Positions 23,401 to 35,710 of a DNA stretch of 64,000 bases are shown here, piece after piece; the stretch's first letter is position 1, and each line of letters starts with the position of its first letter. A model generated the notes under the pieces. That model searched no databases and had not been told where the DNA came from. It was given only the letters and a program-made list of their open reading frames with translations. This DNA is from Rhynochetos jubatus (taxonomy: Eukaryota > Chordata > Aves > Eurypygiformes > Rhynochetidae). Location: the NCBI GenBank assembly GCA_027574665.1, contig CM050651.1:6759501-6823500 (forward strand), given 5' to 3'. The translations under genes and the position numbers were made by a program.

Positions 23401-24303
23401 AGTGATCTACACCGACAAAACAGTACTTACATGCAAAGCAGAAAACGTACGTGTGTCTATTCGGTCTCCTTCAACACAATATAACTTGCAGTTTTACAGG
23501 GCAGACCTAGGAGAACCCTGGAATAAACGCTCATGTGTAACAAACCTTGATGCCACAGTTCAGAGAAGCCCAAGGTCTAATATGAGTAGGGACTGACTCC
23601 ACCACCACCAGCAGGACCTGGTTCCAGTCTGTTAGATCACTTACAATCGCTGGCCCATCTTAATAGAAGCACTGGTACTGTGCTATGGGCAAAGCCTGTC
23701 AGAAGAGATCACTGCCGGACTAGAGGCTTTATCAGGTGATGCTACCAGCAGAACAGGGGGAATAAAAGAGCATGAAAAGGGACTTACTGCTTGCTTAGGA
23801 GGACACAGCCCATACTGACATGCTTGGATAACTGTATACGAGTATAAAACCTGTGAGATTAAGTGACTGTGCTTGCAAAGGTCATTTTGTTACAGTCTCC
23901 CCCAAGTGTAGCTTTGCTGTTTGGTCTGTTACAACATTTACATTTACAAGTTGCATTCAATGTTGAAGGTGTTTCAACTTGACAGAAATGTTACATAAAG
24001 TAAGTTTTATACACATTCCTCCTCCCTTCACCTGCTCAACATCAAGTGTCTCTCAACTCCAGCTTCCTCTTGACACCTCTCACCATGCTTAACAAAAAGT
24101 TTATTCTTGGCTATTACCTGAACCACCTTTCTTTCACAAAACATGCTCTTTAAAGCTTAGCATCAGCTCTTAAAAGTTTGTAGGATTTTTTTTTTTCTAG
24201 GTTTTCTTCTTTGTTTTTCTGTGAATACACCTTTTTACAAATAGAAATGTCTTTTTTTCACCAAGACGTAAAGGGAAAGGATTGAGAAAGCACGAAATTT
24301 ATT

Positions 24304-24325
24304 CCCAGGCCCAGGCCCAGCCCAG
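24304..24325. repeat. CCCAGG hexamer repeat
   Basis: Three CCCAGG-type units followed by CCCAGCCCAG. A minor tandem array. Confidence 0.75.
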
Positions 24326-26884
24326 AATTATTTCAGAAGATGAAGCAACAGGGCATTCAACAAGGGGCAGGGTAAGGGGAAGAGGCACACATCCTGACGC
24401 ACTGACAGTATGTTGACAAACTTCTTTCAGCATCAAAAGGCTTCCTTCTTTTTGCAATTCATTTAAAGCTCTTGCTCAAGTGTTTTGAACAAAAAGGCCA
24501 TTGGCAGTCCCTCAAGGATTAATTTTCAAAAATTATAGCTCCCAAAATAAGCACTGCTTACAGATAAACATTTACTTTCTGTGAGTCAAACCAGCGCCCC
24601 CACCCACCCCGTGCTCCACACACCCAGCCACATTTCAGACTCTGGAGAGGATGAGCATTGGAGCCAGCGTTTGGAAGGCACTTTGAATATACCCCTCATG
24701 GCTCAAAAAATGTCTCTATCAAATCTATCTTTCTATAGAACAACATGATGCAGTGAACATTTATCTGATGTTTCAGATTATTAAGCCTGGACAACAATTC
24801 CTTACTGCCGGCACAGTGAAATTCTCTGCACCTGCCCCAAGCCCCACATCCACACACACCCCCTCCCCCCGTAATGCAAAGCTATGCTCCTCATATACCA
24901 AATAAAGAACTGCAATCAAAGACAAGGGAGTTGCCTGCAGCTGAGCTGACAGTGACAAACTTCAGGTTATACAAAAGATCTCCTTACAAGCTATGCCAAG
25001 CAGTATTACAAGCAAGGGCAGCAATCTGAACCAGCAGCCCTCTAGTTCTCACTGCCTGTGCTATATTCCTACCTTCAGCAAAAAATCCTTCAGGGCAGCA
25101 AGCACAGCAGTAAACCTGTCATTAACAGCCACTGTACTGTCACATCAGTGACTCTCCCGTGTCAGCTACAATCTTAAGCTCAGCCGTTCGCCTCTTTGGG
25201 GAGAACTTTGCTTGGCTGTCAGGAAATGGAACAGCACGTTGGTCATTCATAAGCATATACAATCACTTCAGGGCACAAATAAACAAAACAGCCCTATTCT
25301 TCAGGAAATCATGTTGTTTTTTAAAAGGAAACCAAAAGATGCCTCTGTGACTAGTCCTATATATGAACTAGATGGTAGAACTTACATGTAGATATGTCAC
25401 GTAGAATAAGCCACTGTCACTCGTTTCCTTCCCCTGCACCAGCACTGGAAAACAGATTGTTTTTACCACATGCTTGCTACAGAACTGTGTTTCCAAAACA
25501 CATAGCTGAAGTCCTTGAATCACAGCCAAACAATTGGCTAAAACCCTAGAAACCTACAGATGATTACCTTGGGCACCGGCATCTAGAAGCACAAAAGAGA
25601 TCTCTCTTTTTCAAGTCTCATCAGCCTCTGTCAATATCAACTGAAAACTACCCCGAACAGGGGAGCATATCTGTTCAACAAACAATCCAGGGTGTTACCC
25701 ATTAGATAACAGCATCTGAAGAGGGAGAGGTTTTGTAAAAATAACTTTTTGGTACAGCAAAAGCATTTGTATCGCAGCTGCGGTGTTGCAGTGGCAAGCC
25801 AACAGCGTTCTGATAAAGTAACATGAGCTTCAGAGAAACTTAGAACATTAAGACAGGAGTTTTGAGGCCACCAAAATTGCTGCAACATATCTCTGGCCAC
25901 CTACAACACAGCTGCTAACACTTATAACATGGAAGTAAGCAGAGAAGTAACAACAGTATTGGAAATTACTTGGTAGTGCAGTTAAGAGGCAGAAAACCCC
26001 AAAAAGTATAAACATCTTCAAGTTACAATCCCCCACAGTACTGAAGTCTGTAGGAAATTATTTCAGAGCATATGTTGGAAGGCTTGATTACCTAAGTACA
26101 CTCAGAAATCCAAATTAATCTAATGGAATACTTAAACCATTAAATCCTTGTGTGGGTACTCTCATTCAGAATTATGGTGGATTTAATGTTGTTCATCTTG
26201 AATTCATTTTCAAGATTAACTTCTTGGAAGAGTAGACTTCTCATCAACTATACGCCCCATTCTTACAAATATTTACATAGCGAACCCAAGAGGAACCAAG
26301 GTGTGACTGAGACTGCAGCCGTGCTGTGTACCTGAATACAACGCCCTTAGGAAACAATAGATACAAACAAATGCTGCTGTTCATCGCCCGCACAGCAGAG
26401 GCGTATGTGTGTCCCTCACTACACTATGCGTGCTGCCTTTCCATAGCACAGCAAACCATAGTCGAAGCCTCAGTCCTCAAGAGCAATCACTGATCTAAGC
26501 TCAGCGCATCCAAATAAGTGATGCTCTGGAGACTATGAAGCCAAAGAACTTCCTTCACTAAAGCAACTCATCTGTGCCGGAGTCAGAAAGACACAAGAGC
26601 TAGCCAAGACAGTGAAATAGCTTCTCACGGGTACCAAAACCTGTGACAGGCCCAGGGACCTAACAGCAACGAGCTAAGACAGGATTTAAATGCAAGTATA
26701 TGCCAAGAAAGGCACTCCACTCCTGCCTGTGAGAAAGACAATGAAAGAAGATGATAGCTGTACCTTAACACACTACACTGAGATATTGAAGTAATTCACT
26801 CAGACCCTGTAGTGAGTAGATCCCCTTGCGAGGGCTTTGCCAGCCCAGTCATGGTAGCTGGCTGATTTCTTCTACATCTCTCAG

Positions 26885-27021
26885 AAGAGGCTTATGTAGT
26901 GAAGAGACCAGCAGTAAACCATAAAACCTTAGAAGAGAAATGCTAATTAGATACAACGGGAGTCAGGATGCAAACCTGAAGAAGATTCAGTTCAGAGAGA
27001 GATAAACTAAGCTATATAAAG
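26885..27021 (+). ncRNA. Weak candidate noncoding exon
   Basis: The acceptor GATTTCTTCTACATCTCTCAG ends at 26884 and the donor AAAG/GTGAGT begins at 27022, bounding 137 bases. All three frames contain stops. The donor overlaps TATATAAAGG (27013-27022), so the same bases could also be read as a TATA element. Either reading is unproven. Confidence 0.14.
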
Positions 27022-29708
27022 GTGAGTTTCTGCAACCCGAAAAGAAGACGCCTTTACATATCCAGTGCTGACAAAACACAGATTTGGACTGTGGAGTAAG
27101 TTTCACAGCCTTTACAACAAAGCAGTGCTATCAGCCACACGTTGGACCGATGTGTGTGAGGATGTACATTCCGGCTAGCGTGACAAATTCACAAAAAATC
27201 TGTGTACCATGTGCACAAATAAATTACAAATTAGAATCCACAAATAAGGTATATACTCAATGTGGTTTGTCAGGAATTAAATGTTTTTAAAATGGTCTGA
27301 GCTTCGTGTGTTCCTTAAATTAGAACTACTTTTAAATAACTTCTTTAGCAAAGCTTTAGTAGTGATGAGTTGCACAGAAGACAGAGAAAAGCACGTAAGA
27401 TAGCTTCCTGATAACTTCATTCTGACAAATTCAACAAGTCTTTTGAGAAGTTATCTTCATTAGATTTGCTCAGCTTGACTTAATTTTGGTTAAGTGGCTG
27501 ACAAGGAACCTTCTGCCTCTACATCCCTGCTTCCCCCAAGACTGTAGCAACCTTCTCGCTGGTGATAACACAAAACCAGAACTGCAAGTCTATCTATAAA
27601 TACACCATAAGATTCCCTTCGCTGTTGGCAAGCGTGACATTCAACTAAAACACATTTGAAAGTTTGAAAATCACGCATCCTTTTTAAACAAGGATTTCAA
27701 CTCTCATTTTCTTCCTATATTGTATTGCAGACTCCTCCAAACATACTGCATAGTGCTTAGATATATAAACACCTTATTTCTGAGCTATCTCCCCCACAAC
27801 TGGATTATTTTTTTGCCTGAGCTCCTAGGATTGTGCTAAAAGCATGCTTGCTATAGACTGCCTCTTCCACAACATAACATTTTACTCATGAATGAACTCG
27901 ATGGTGCTTAGCAGCAGGTGTTGTGGGAGAAAATAAAAGTCTACGAGAAGATCCCCTGCTGTCCTTTGTATTCTTAAGGTCTCACTCAAGCATATGCCTG
28001 TAACAGCTTCAAACTATACAAGCTGAACAGTATACCATGTTATTTGTTTGCTTACACATATTTCAAGACTGAGAATAAACAGTTGTCACAATGGGCAACT
28101 TCAGATAAGTGTCTGCCATCTTTTCTTGCCTTCTCCCATGACTATACTTGAGACAACGGGTTTTCTTAAATGAAAATCTCTATTTTGAATCCCCTGTGGA
28201 GAAATTCTCCACTATTCCTCCCTCAGGAAGAATTTCTGAGCTCCTTCTATGAAGAAACAGGTGTGGCATGACTACTGCAGGAATAATTAGATGCAAGAAA
28301 AAAAGGAAAAGTGAATAGGGAGGAGTGGAAGTAGGGCCACGTCTTTCTGTAGCAGCGCAGTGTTGAAGATCTGGTAAGACGCCCTGCCTGGCTGCATCAT
28401 CAGACAGAAAGAGTCACCTCTACAGGGCCATCCAAGTCCACCTAGGGTCACTAGAAAGGCTGTAAGAAAACCGACTATTTTGCCTGCACCGGAGTGAGGG
28501 GAGGACAAGATGAATACACTGCTTTCTATTGTAATAATTCAGTTCCTTTAAGTGAAAGCAAGAATCTAAAGAGTATCTTCTAGATGAAACAGCCTTCTTC
28601 AGGAATCTTTCAAGTTTCTCTCTGCACACTGAAACATCTTAATGTGCCAGGCACAAATTTATGGAATGGTTCTGTTGGCCCATTTGGGCCCAACAGGGTC
28701 TTTTGGTTAAAAGTAATTCCAATGAAGAATTCCCTCAGCTCTACTCAGTTGTAGGAAGCAGCTGATGCATGCCTGAAAAACAGTTATATGAAGACCTGCA
28801 AGAAAGTCTTGCCTGCTTTTTTAGATGGAAGAAAGAATCAAACTTAGAGAAAATCATTCTTTGCATCTGGAGCTCCTCAACAACTAAATCAAACTCAGCA
28901 TTTTAAATGCAAAGGGTACAGTAAGGGTAAGGTCACATACTCGGTTACTTACTGCCAGAAACAGCCAGCTCCTTTTAAACTATATTAAAAGATTTTGAAC
29001 GTGGACAAACCAGAGAATTCTCCCGAAGTACATTAGAAACATGACTAGCATCAAAGACAAAATTATCTGAGAATGAAAGTATATTATCTTCTCTTAGTTG
29101 TGAGGCATGAGTCTGTAATCTTTTAGAGCAGGCCATTTCTTCATCAGGGAGAAAATTCAGATGATAGCTTGTATCTCACTGCATGCCCAGTTTTGGCCTC
29201 TTAGGTTACAAACAGGACCAACTCTAAATGCTGTCTTTTATTTGTCTGTAAACAATTCCTCACTGGTTTTATTCCCAGTCTCCTGATTTTCATTTCGCAT
29301 GGAAAGTTTGATTTGTACAAAAAATGCAGTTCATACAGATCTAAACTGTTCACATCTGTAACATGACATTAATAGGATCATGCCAACATGGAGAATAGGT
29401 AGAAAACACTGCAACCTGAAAATACTTTCTGATACCAAGTAAAAACTATGAAACCTGGCACATTCGTTTTTATGATGTAAATATATTTTACAACATCATT
29501 CACAGACCAATCATGATAAGAAGCAATGAGAGAGACATCAGCTTTGTTTCAAAATGGAATTCTTAAATAAAAAGAAACCTAAAAAAAGCTATCTGCACTA
29601 ATCTGTAATGTATAATTCCACAGACACACATATTTGCTAATGCACCTGTCAAGGAATTCAGACTCAATTTTGTGAAAAGAAACAAACTGATAGATCTGGA
29701 GGACAAGG

Positions 29709-29766
29709 TATAGACACAGCATAGATGTACAAAAGCATATAGACACAGGATAGATGTACAAAAGAA
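29709..29766. repeat. Two-copy tandem duplication, period 29
   Basis: Unit 29709-29737 and unit 29738-29766 differ at 2 of 29 positions (C to G at the twelfth base, C to A near the end). Both start TATAGACACAG and contain ATAGATGTACAAAAG. Such high similarity suggests a fairly recent local duplication. Confidence 0.9.
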
Positions 29767-29816
29767 ATGAAATTAGTACAGGCTCTCATGTATTTCACTG
29801 GGGCCTGAAGAAAACC

Positions 29817-29842
29817 TTTATATATATATAATTATAATTATA
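29817..29842. repeat. AT-rich simple repeat
   Basis: A run of TA dinucleotides followed by ATTATAATTATA. Confidence 0.85.
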
Positions 29843-30353
29843 GCTCTGATTGTCATATAACTTTATTGATTTTGTATCCTGTCAGGAAATTGAGCAAGGT
29901 TGCCCATTTATCTGTTTCTATGCTGTGGAAACATGTTACATCTTACATACTTGTATTAATGTGCACCAAACAACACGATGTTTAGGTCTACTTAAAATAA
30001 TGATTCAGTGCACGCAATCTTTAAAATTTGCTAAGACTTGAAATAAATAGTGAAGAAAACATTAAGACCATAATTTCTCTCAACTCCTTCCAATCAGAAC
30101 AAGTCACTACAAATTACCACTAGAATCCTCACCTAATAAAACCTGTCTCTTGAAGGCACTTGCCACTTAAGAGGAGCTGGAAAAATTTGATGTTAGAGGT
30201 GAATGAAGACCTGAGAGCCAGGAAGCGTGACTGGCTGGAAAAAGAAACTCATGTTACTCTCCAGCAATTTTAAGGCATATTTCACAGGAATGCTCCCTGT
30301 GTGTCACATGCTATCAAGAAGCCAGAATGGATATAATGCTACGAAACATGTAT

Positions 30354-30395
30354 GGATGAAAATACTGGAGCTACGGATAAAAATACTGGAGCCCG
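30354..30395. repeat. Two-copy tandem duplication, period 21
   Basis: GGATGAAAATACTGGAGC at 30354 is followed 21 bases later by GGATAAAAATACTGGAGC. The pair is nearly identical. Confidence 0.85.
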
Positions 30396-31531
30396 TTACC
30401 TATTAATCTGTTCATTTGTAGCTCCACATCACCAAGAGACATGCTTGGGAAAGGTAAAGACTGAAGCCTATGAACATATCTAATCCTGATAACGTTAGCT
30501 TTTGAAGAAAAGCTCAGCATACCCTTAGGGAGATACTCATTCTTCCGCTACAGCAGAGCAATATTGAAAGTTGCCCACTGGGAGCAAAGCCACTAGAACC
30601 ACAAGAGAGACTAAAGGCTCAGAAAAAAGGCCAGTCTATCTTAGATGGACCGTCAAAGGGAGGAAGAAAAAGAGCACAGCTTGTGAATCAGGTGCTCTCA
30701 AGTCAGCAGCGGAAAAGTAAACCTACTCCTATCTGTAGGTGTTCCTCTGGTCATTTGCAGTGGACGTTCAAGTTGTCAGAGTGGTGGTTTGTGCTACAAT
30801 GAAGTGTCCTCAGCAAGTACGCTGAGGTACACTAGCCTAAACTGAACCCTGACCAGAAAACTTCAAAAAGTAAGTATGATTCTTGACTCGATAAATACAT
30901 ACGTTAAACATGGGCTATGTATGACACGTGTGTAAGGGTGTTTGAAACACAGAAAGAATCTCTGTGTCTGGATTCATCCATTGGACACACTGTTCTTTTT
31001 CCCCACAGGTCATGTCAATGAGCACCACACACATATGAAACCCACACAGCATAATCTGCAAGCTACTTAACCCATCCAGAGTCTTGATTAGACTTCTATG
31101 TTTGCGCTGTCTCTGAAGTGGGAAAAACATACATATGGGAATAGGTAAGAAGGTTTGAAAAAGGGTTACTGAAAGTGTTGTGCAGCTTCATGATCCCCTG
31201 GGATCAAATCTGATTCTTATCCAAGTTCAAGGGGTTTCTGTTTACTGTATGGAGATCACAGGCCAAGCTATACTGGCCACTCAAGGCTTACAAACCTTTC
31301 TAGTATTAGTCTGCCAAGAAACCAGGAAGAGAGCTGTTCTGTTGCTTGTTATTTAAGTAAGCAGACCTTTCCTGGATTATTTGTTCAGAAACACTTTTAT
31401 ATCTGAAGAGTCGTATAAATTCCTAATCTTCACAGAAATTAAATACACAAGTAACTTCTGCATCACACTTTTGCTCTTTGAGAACGAAAATTTAAAACAC
31501 TGGAGAGTTTTCTTAACAAAAATATCCAAGT

Positions 31532-31610
31532 AATTCCAATTCCAATTGGAATCCCTATTCCAAATTCCAATTTACCTAAGTAAATTCTGAGTTCCAATTC
31601 TCAGTTCCAG
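31532..31610. repeat. TTCCAATT-rich patch with a 14-base palindrome
   Basis: Several AATTCCAA-type words cluster here, including the perfect palindrome ATTCCAATTGGAAT at 31539-31552. The patch probably grew by slippage. Confidence 0.7.
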
Positions 31611-34120
31611 CACTGCAAGAGAGGAAGTCGAGATTTTGACCCCAAAAGCCAGATTCTTAATTCGTACAAACCTCAAAGTTCCAAATTCATCTAAGATGAA
31701 TCACTGCTTCCAGCTGTTGAAGTAAATTTAGTATACATCAGCAGCACAGCATCCCTTCCTACAAATGAAGGGAGAAGAAAGGGAAACTGGGTTTTCAGTA
31801 AGGTTCTGCACTCTCATTTGTTGCTCTCAGCTAGGTTTCAGAAGTAAAAACATTAGCATTGACTGATATCATCAACATCTAGTCAGGGTTTTCTCCTGCA
31901 AGATAAATTAGGCTGTTTAGATATACTGTTCCCACACAAAGCTGCCTATTTCCTTTTTGCTCGATGGAGAAATTGGAATTGGCTAACATTAGGCTCTTAA
32001 ATGACTATTAACCTTCGCAATGTTAAGAATGCCTTCACTCGGTTATTCATATTATTGAGATTGAAGGGTGTTTTGTGGCACGATTGTTGCTGTTCCAGAT
32101 ACATTATAACTAAAAAAAGTGTTTTCTATGCTCTTTTTTCTTCTTCTTAAAGGACTTACTGCAGCAAAATTTCAGTGAAAGATTAATGCATCTCTGGAGG
32201 AGATAAGTTTCTAACAAACAGGAAAACCTCAGTGTTAATTATCAACATAAATTGAAATAAAGTTCCTCTTTAGGAGGTTTCTATTTTGAGTTTCCAGTGT
32301 AAAAGGTAAGAACTTGCCGTTCCTTCTTATCATATATCGTATGCTAATTAATTTACTTTAAACAAAGCAGAAGTTGGTATTTCCCTAGCCTTTCCTCTCC
32401 TTGTTGCACGTGTCTCCTTGCACAGATTTCAGTTCAGAGGTACATGCCTTAGAGAACATTTGGAAGGGAAGGTATGATTTGGCTGAGAGGTACAGACTTT
32501 TGTTGTGGTTTGGGACTGATTCAGTAGTACACTTCAGTTCGGATTCTTTGAGTATTTACTAAAAAAAGGGAAAATGCTCAAGAGTGGTAAGGAGAAAGCA
32601 AAGGGCAAGGAGAAATGCACATCACACGCACAAAACAAAAAGCCATTTTAGGTTTTCACAGAATATAAGCACACAACTTTTGCACTATGACCACATATCC
32701 TGACCTATGTTACTGCTGCCAGTGTATGCAAAGCAGTGTATTTTGAAGGCGATTTACAAAGAAAAAGACCAGAACAGAAACCAAGTACAAAAAACACAAG
32801 CCCAAAACAGCCCTTTGTAAATTATAAGGGAATGAAGAAAACCAGTTCTTACGTAAGACTGCCAAAAATAATTATCTTGGTACCAATCTTCACCGCCTTA
32901 TAATGTTTTTATGCCAAAGTTTCCAAATGAAATAATCCTCACATGCTTTCTCTCACTCTAGTAATTTCTGAATCAATAGGCTAATTTCCTCAAAGACAGT
33001 GATTTTCATCAAACATTATATTAGGTACTTAAGCTGACGAGGGAGAGTATCAACATCTCAGCAGAGAGAAAGGTTCTAACTTGTGTTCCAGCCTTACTAG
33101 ACACCAACAAATGCATGCATAGCAGAGGTATTGAAATCATCCTCTCTGCAAAAAAGCTTCGGCTGATTCTCACATCTTCCTAGACAGCAAAAACACCAGC
33201 TACTCAGGCAAATCTGCAAGAAACCCAAGCCAAGAGTTTATTTGTTCTGCTGCTGGAGGACTGGCTTGATTGAGAACTGCTTTCACAGTTTTTATAAAGG
33301 CAGTTCAATTAACTTACATACCTGATTAACTGGTCTAATCATCTGATTTAGTTAACCTAAATTCTTTTTATTCCTCATCTTTCCCTACTGCAGCATTTAT
33401 CTGTGCTTTGAAGACATAGGCAGCATTCATCACATCTGCCAGACAACTGGGACAGGAACAATTCCTCCTATGGAAAACTTAAGAAACATTCCTCAAACCC
33501 ACCCATGCATCACAACATAAGCTTATGGGAAAAAATGACCATGTAATTTAAGCACATAACAATTACGACAGAGTGCATGAGGTGACACAGATGTCTCCCT
33601 TCAGGTTATCTTCTGCCAGATGTCTCAGCTAGCATATTCGAGTGGTAAAAGGTATGCAGAACTCTTACACGTACAGTCAGTAGTTACAGTCATTTTTCCC
33701 TTGGTCTGTTATTTCATTATTAGTGTTGGTAGAACTAAAGGAACATGAAACATTTTTAGAATGAAAAGAAAAATTCACAATAGCCAAAGTATCTGCTTGT
33801 CAGCCACACTGTTATAGTTTTGTCAGCCAAAGAATGTTGTCTAAGAAATTATTTATTGCCTTGTTTGAGAACCAAATTTAGCAGTAGAGCAGGACAAAAA
33901 CACCCCACAGGTTGCTGCACGGAAGACAATGCGATTCTGCTTTACCCAGCCCTGGGAATATTATCAGCGTGCAGAGTGTAGAACCAGAGCTATTCTTTGA
34001 GTAAACAACTCATACTACATACTGCTTTAAGGGAATTGCATGCAGCCCATTTCCCCCCGTAACTGAGAGTGTAGTTTAATAAATGAACTAATGCTTTCAA
34101 TCCTCATGTGCAGCTGTACA

Positions 34121-34150
34121 AGAGAACAACAATTAATTCATAATTAGGTG
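34121..34150. promoter_or_regulatory. Dense homeodomain/SOX-type motif cluster
   Basis: Within 30 bases there are AACAACAAT (SOX-type), TTAATT and TAATTAGG (homeodomain-type) sites, close after an E-box-like CAGCTG (34111-34116). Such packing is typical of vertebrate developmental enhancers, but short AT-rich motifs are common and conservation cannot be seen from one sequence. Confidence 0.15.
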
Positions 34151-35696
34151 AATAGGCTTTTTTCTCACCTCTCCCCCCCAGTCATATAGGAGCTGGAGTG
34201 AGCCATTTGTTGAGCTTGGTTTGGTTTTAGAACAGCTTTGATGATTCAAGTAATATTCAGCTCAAATTAGCATCACAGAGTCTCTTACCCAGCTTTGTTG
34301 AAGTAAAAATTGAACATAGTATTAGCAAACAGCAATCCGCTAAAATAGGCAGACTGCTAAGTGTCACCTCTTGTATCAAACACCTAAAAGATGGAAGTAG
34401 TGATTTACTACTTAATTTCAGCAACAATCGTGCTGTAGACGCAGCCCACTCTTGGTGGGTTTTCCTTACATTTATTTATGTGCATTGTTGAGAGAGTTTA
34501 TCTTACAATTAGGGCATGAATTAAAGCTGCCCTACCAGATTTGACAAGGAGGAAACATTAGTCTATTGTACACCTCAAGTGTACAGTTCCTGCAGGCAAA
34601 GTTCAGAGGTACAATTTATCAAAATTTGTGAAAAGAACACAAACACTGATTACGTTTTAAGGTCAGCTGGTCACTTTTTAACTTTCAAGCACTTAATTTT
34701 CAGCCATGTCTGTGCTAGCAGAAATACTAAACAATATGAAAGTTTTTGTGGAGACTTTGGGAAACACAGGTGCCTCAATAAGCAACCTGAATGCCATGTC
34801 TTACAGATTTCTCACGTCCTTTTTGGTTTTTTTAAATAACATTCTTAAAAGCGTTTGTTCTCCAATCATGGATGTGCACCTGCAACTTCAAGTTCCCCCT
34901 GGGAGGTCATTTGGGGCGGGAGAATTAACAGTGTATAGCTACGAGACATGCTCTGTTGAAGTACCGATTCTAATTGTCATGCTCATCAGAAAGGTACTAA
35001 CAAATTGCACCGTGACATTTGATATTTCCAAAGGGAAACACGGGGAAGACAGACAAGACGCTACACTGACTAAGCGTGTGTGGTCATTGAATGGCTCTCA
35101 GTTTCAACTAATGGAAGACTGCATTTTCCACGTAAATTGATTTGATTTCTTCTGCCCTTTTTCTGCTTACTACTGCTGCATTTCCATTGTGCCAGGCTAA
35201 GCAACTGCAGGTAGCAATCACCTCAGAATTAACCTGAATGTACGGAATGAGGAGGAAAATGCAACAAACATTAATTATATTGCAGGAAACACCTACTGCC
35301 TAAAAGTGACTCTAGAGTGCTTGGAAAACATATGGAAGAAAGAGGTGTAAGTGCACCTGCCACAAGCCCCAGTTCCATTCCTGCCTCACATCCTATTAAA
35401 AGGAAGACGCACCCACAGCAGGTTACACCTTACCCCCATGATGTGTGTATGTACCAACACACATTTCAGAGGGTCTCTCTCATTGCTCTTTCATTTTTGC
35501 CCCACTCCCCAGCAAAAGAAAACCCAACCCTCACAGGGATGCTGCGGTTTATACTCCATTCCTCGGATCTGCCAGTGGCCACTCAGAACATGCGTAGATC
35601 TGACCCACAACTTGTCCTGTGTAATGGATTTACATGCTCTTGTTTCCTGAAATCCTTTGTGCTCTTCCTCTTTAATTTTGACATTTAAAGGTAGAC

Positions 35697-35710
35697 AAAA
35701 AAAAAAAAAA
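35697..35710. repeat. Poly-A run
   Basis: Fourteen consecutive A with no retroposon body next to it. Confidence 0.85.

Larger units (their letters stand above)
17291..26884. other. Long unique stretch with simple repeats, no gene seen
   Basis: Almost 10 kb without a recognised gene or interspersed repeat. It holds a short CA repeat (18187-18204), a run of 17 A (about 18395-18411), an A/C-rich nearly T-free patch (19121-19190), a (GAAA)5 tract (20381-20400), three CCCAGG units (24304-24325) and C-rich runs near 19556-19572, 24595-24612 and 24859-24871. CpG is a little more frequent at about 19240-19380 and 20040-20110. The 117-codon frame at 23243-23596 has no domain features. Confidence 0.55.

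Noticed and set aside
23243-23596. 117-codon plus-strand open frame
   Set aside because: No domain or splice context, and composition like translated noncoding DNA.
28671-28695. Hairpin CTGTTGG...CCAACAG
   Set aside because: The stem has a bulge and is short; not distinguishable from chance.
34706-35140. 144-codon plus-strand open frame
   Set aside because: Mixed composition with no recognisable family, signal peptide or repeat; no supporting acceptor or donor.
35317-35688. 123-codon plus-strand open frame
   Set aside because: Overlaps a 99-codon frame in another phase and has no motif; treated as chance.
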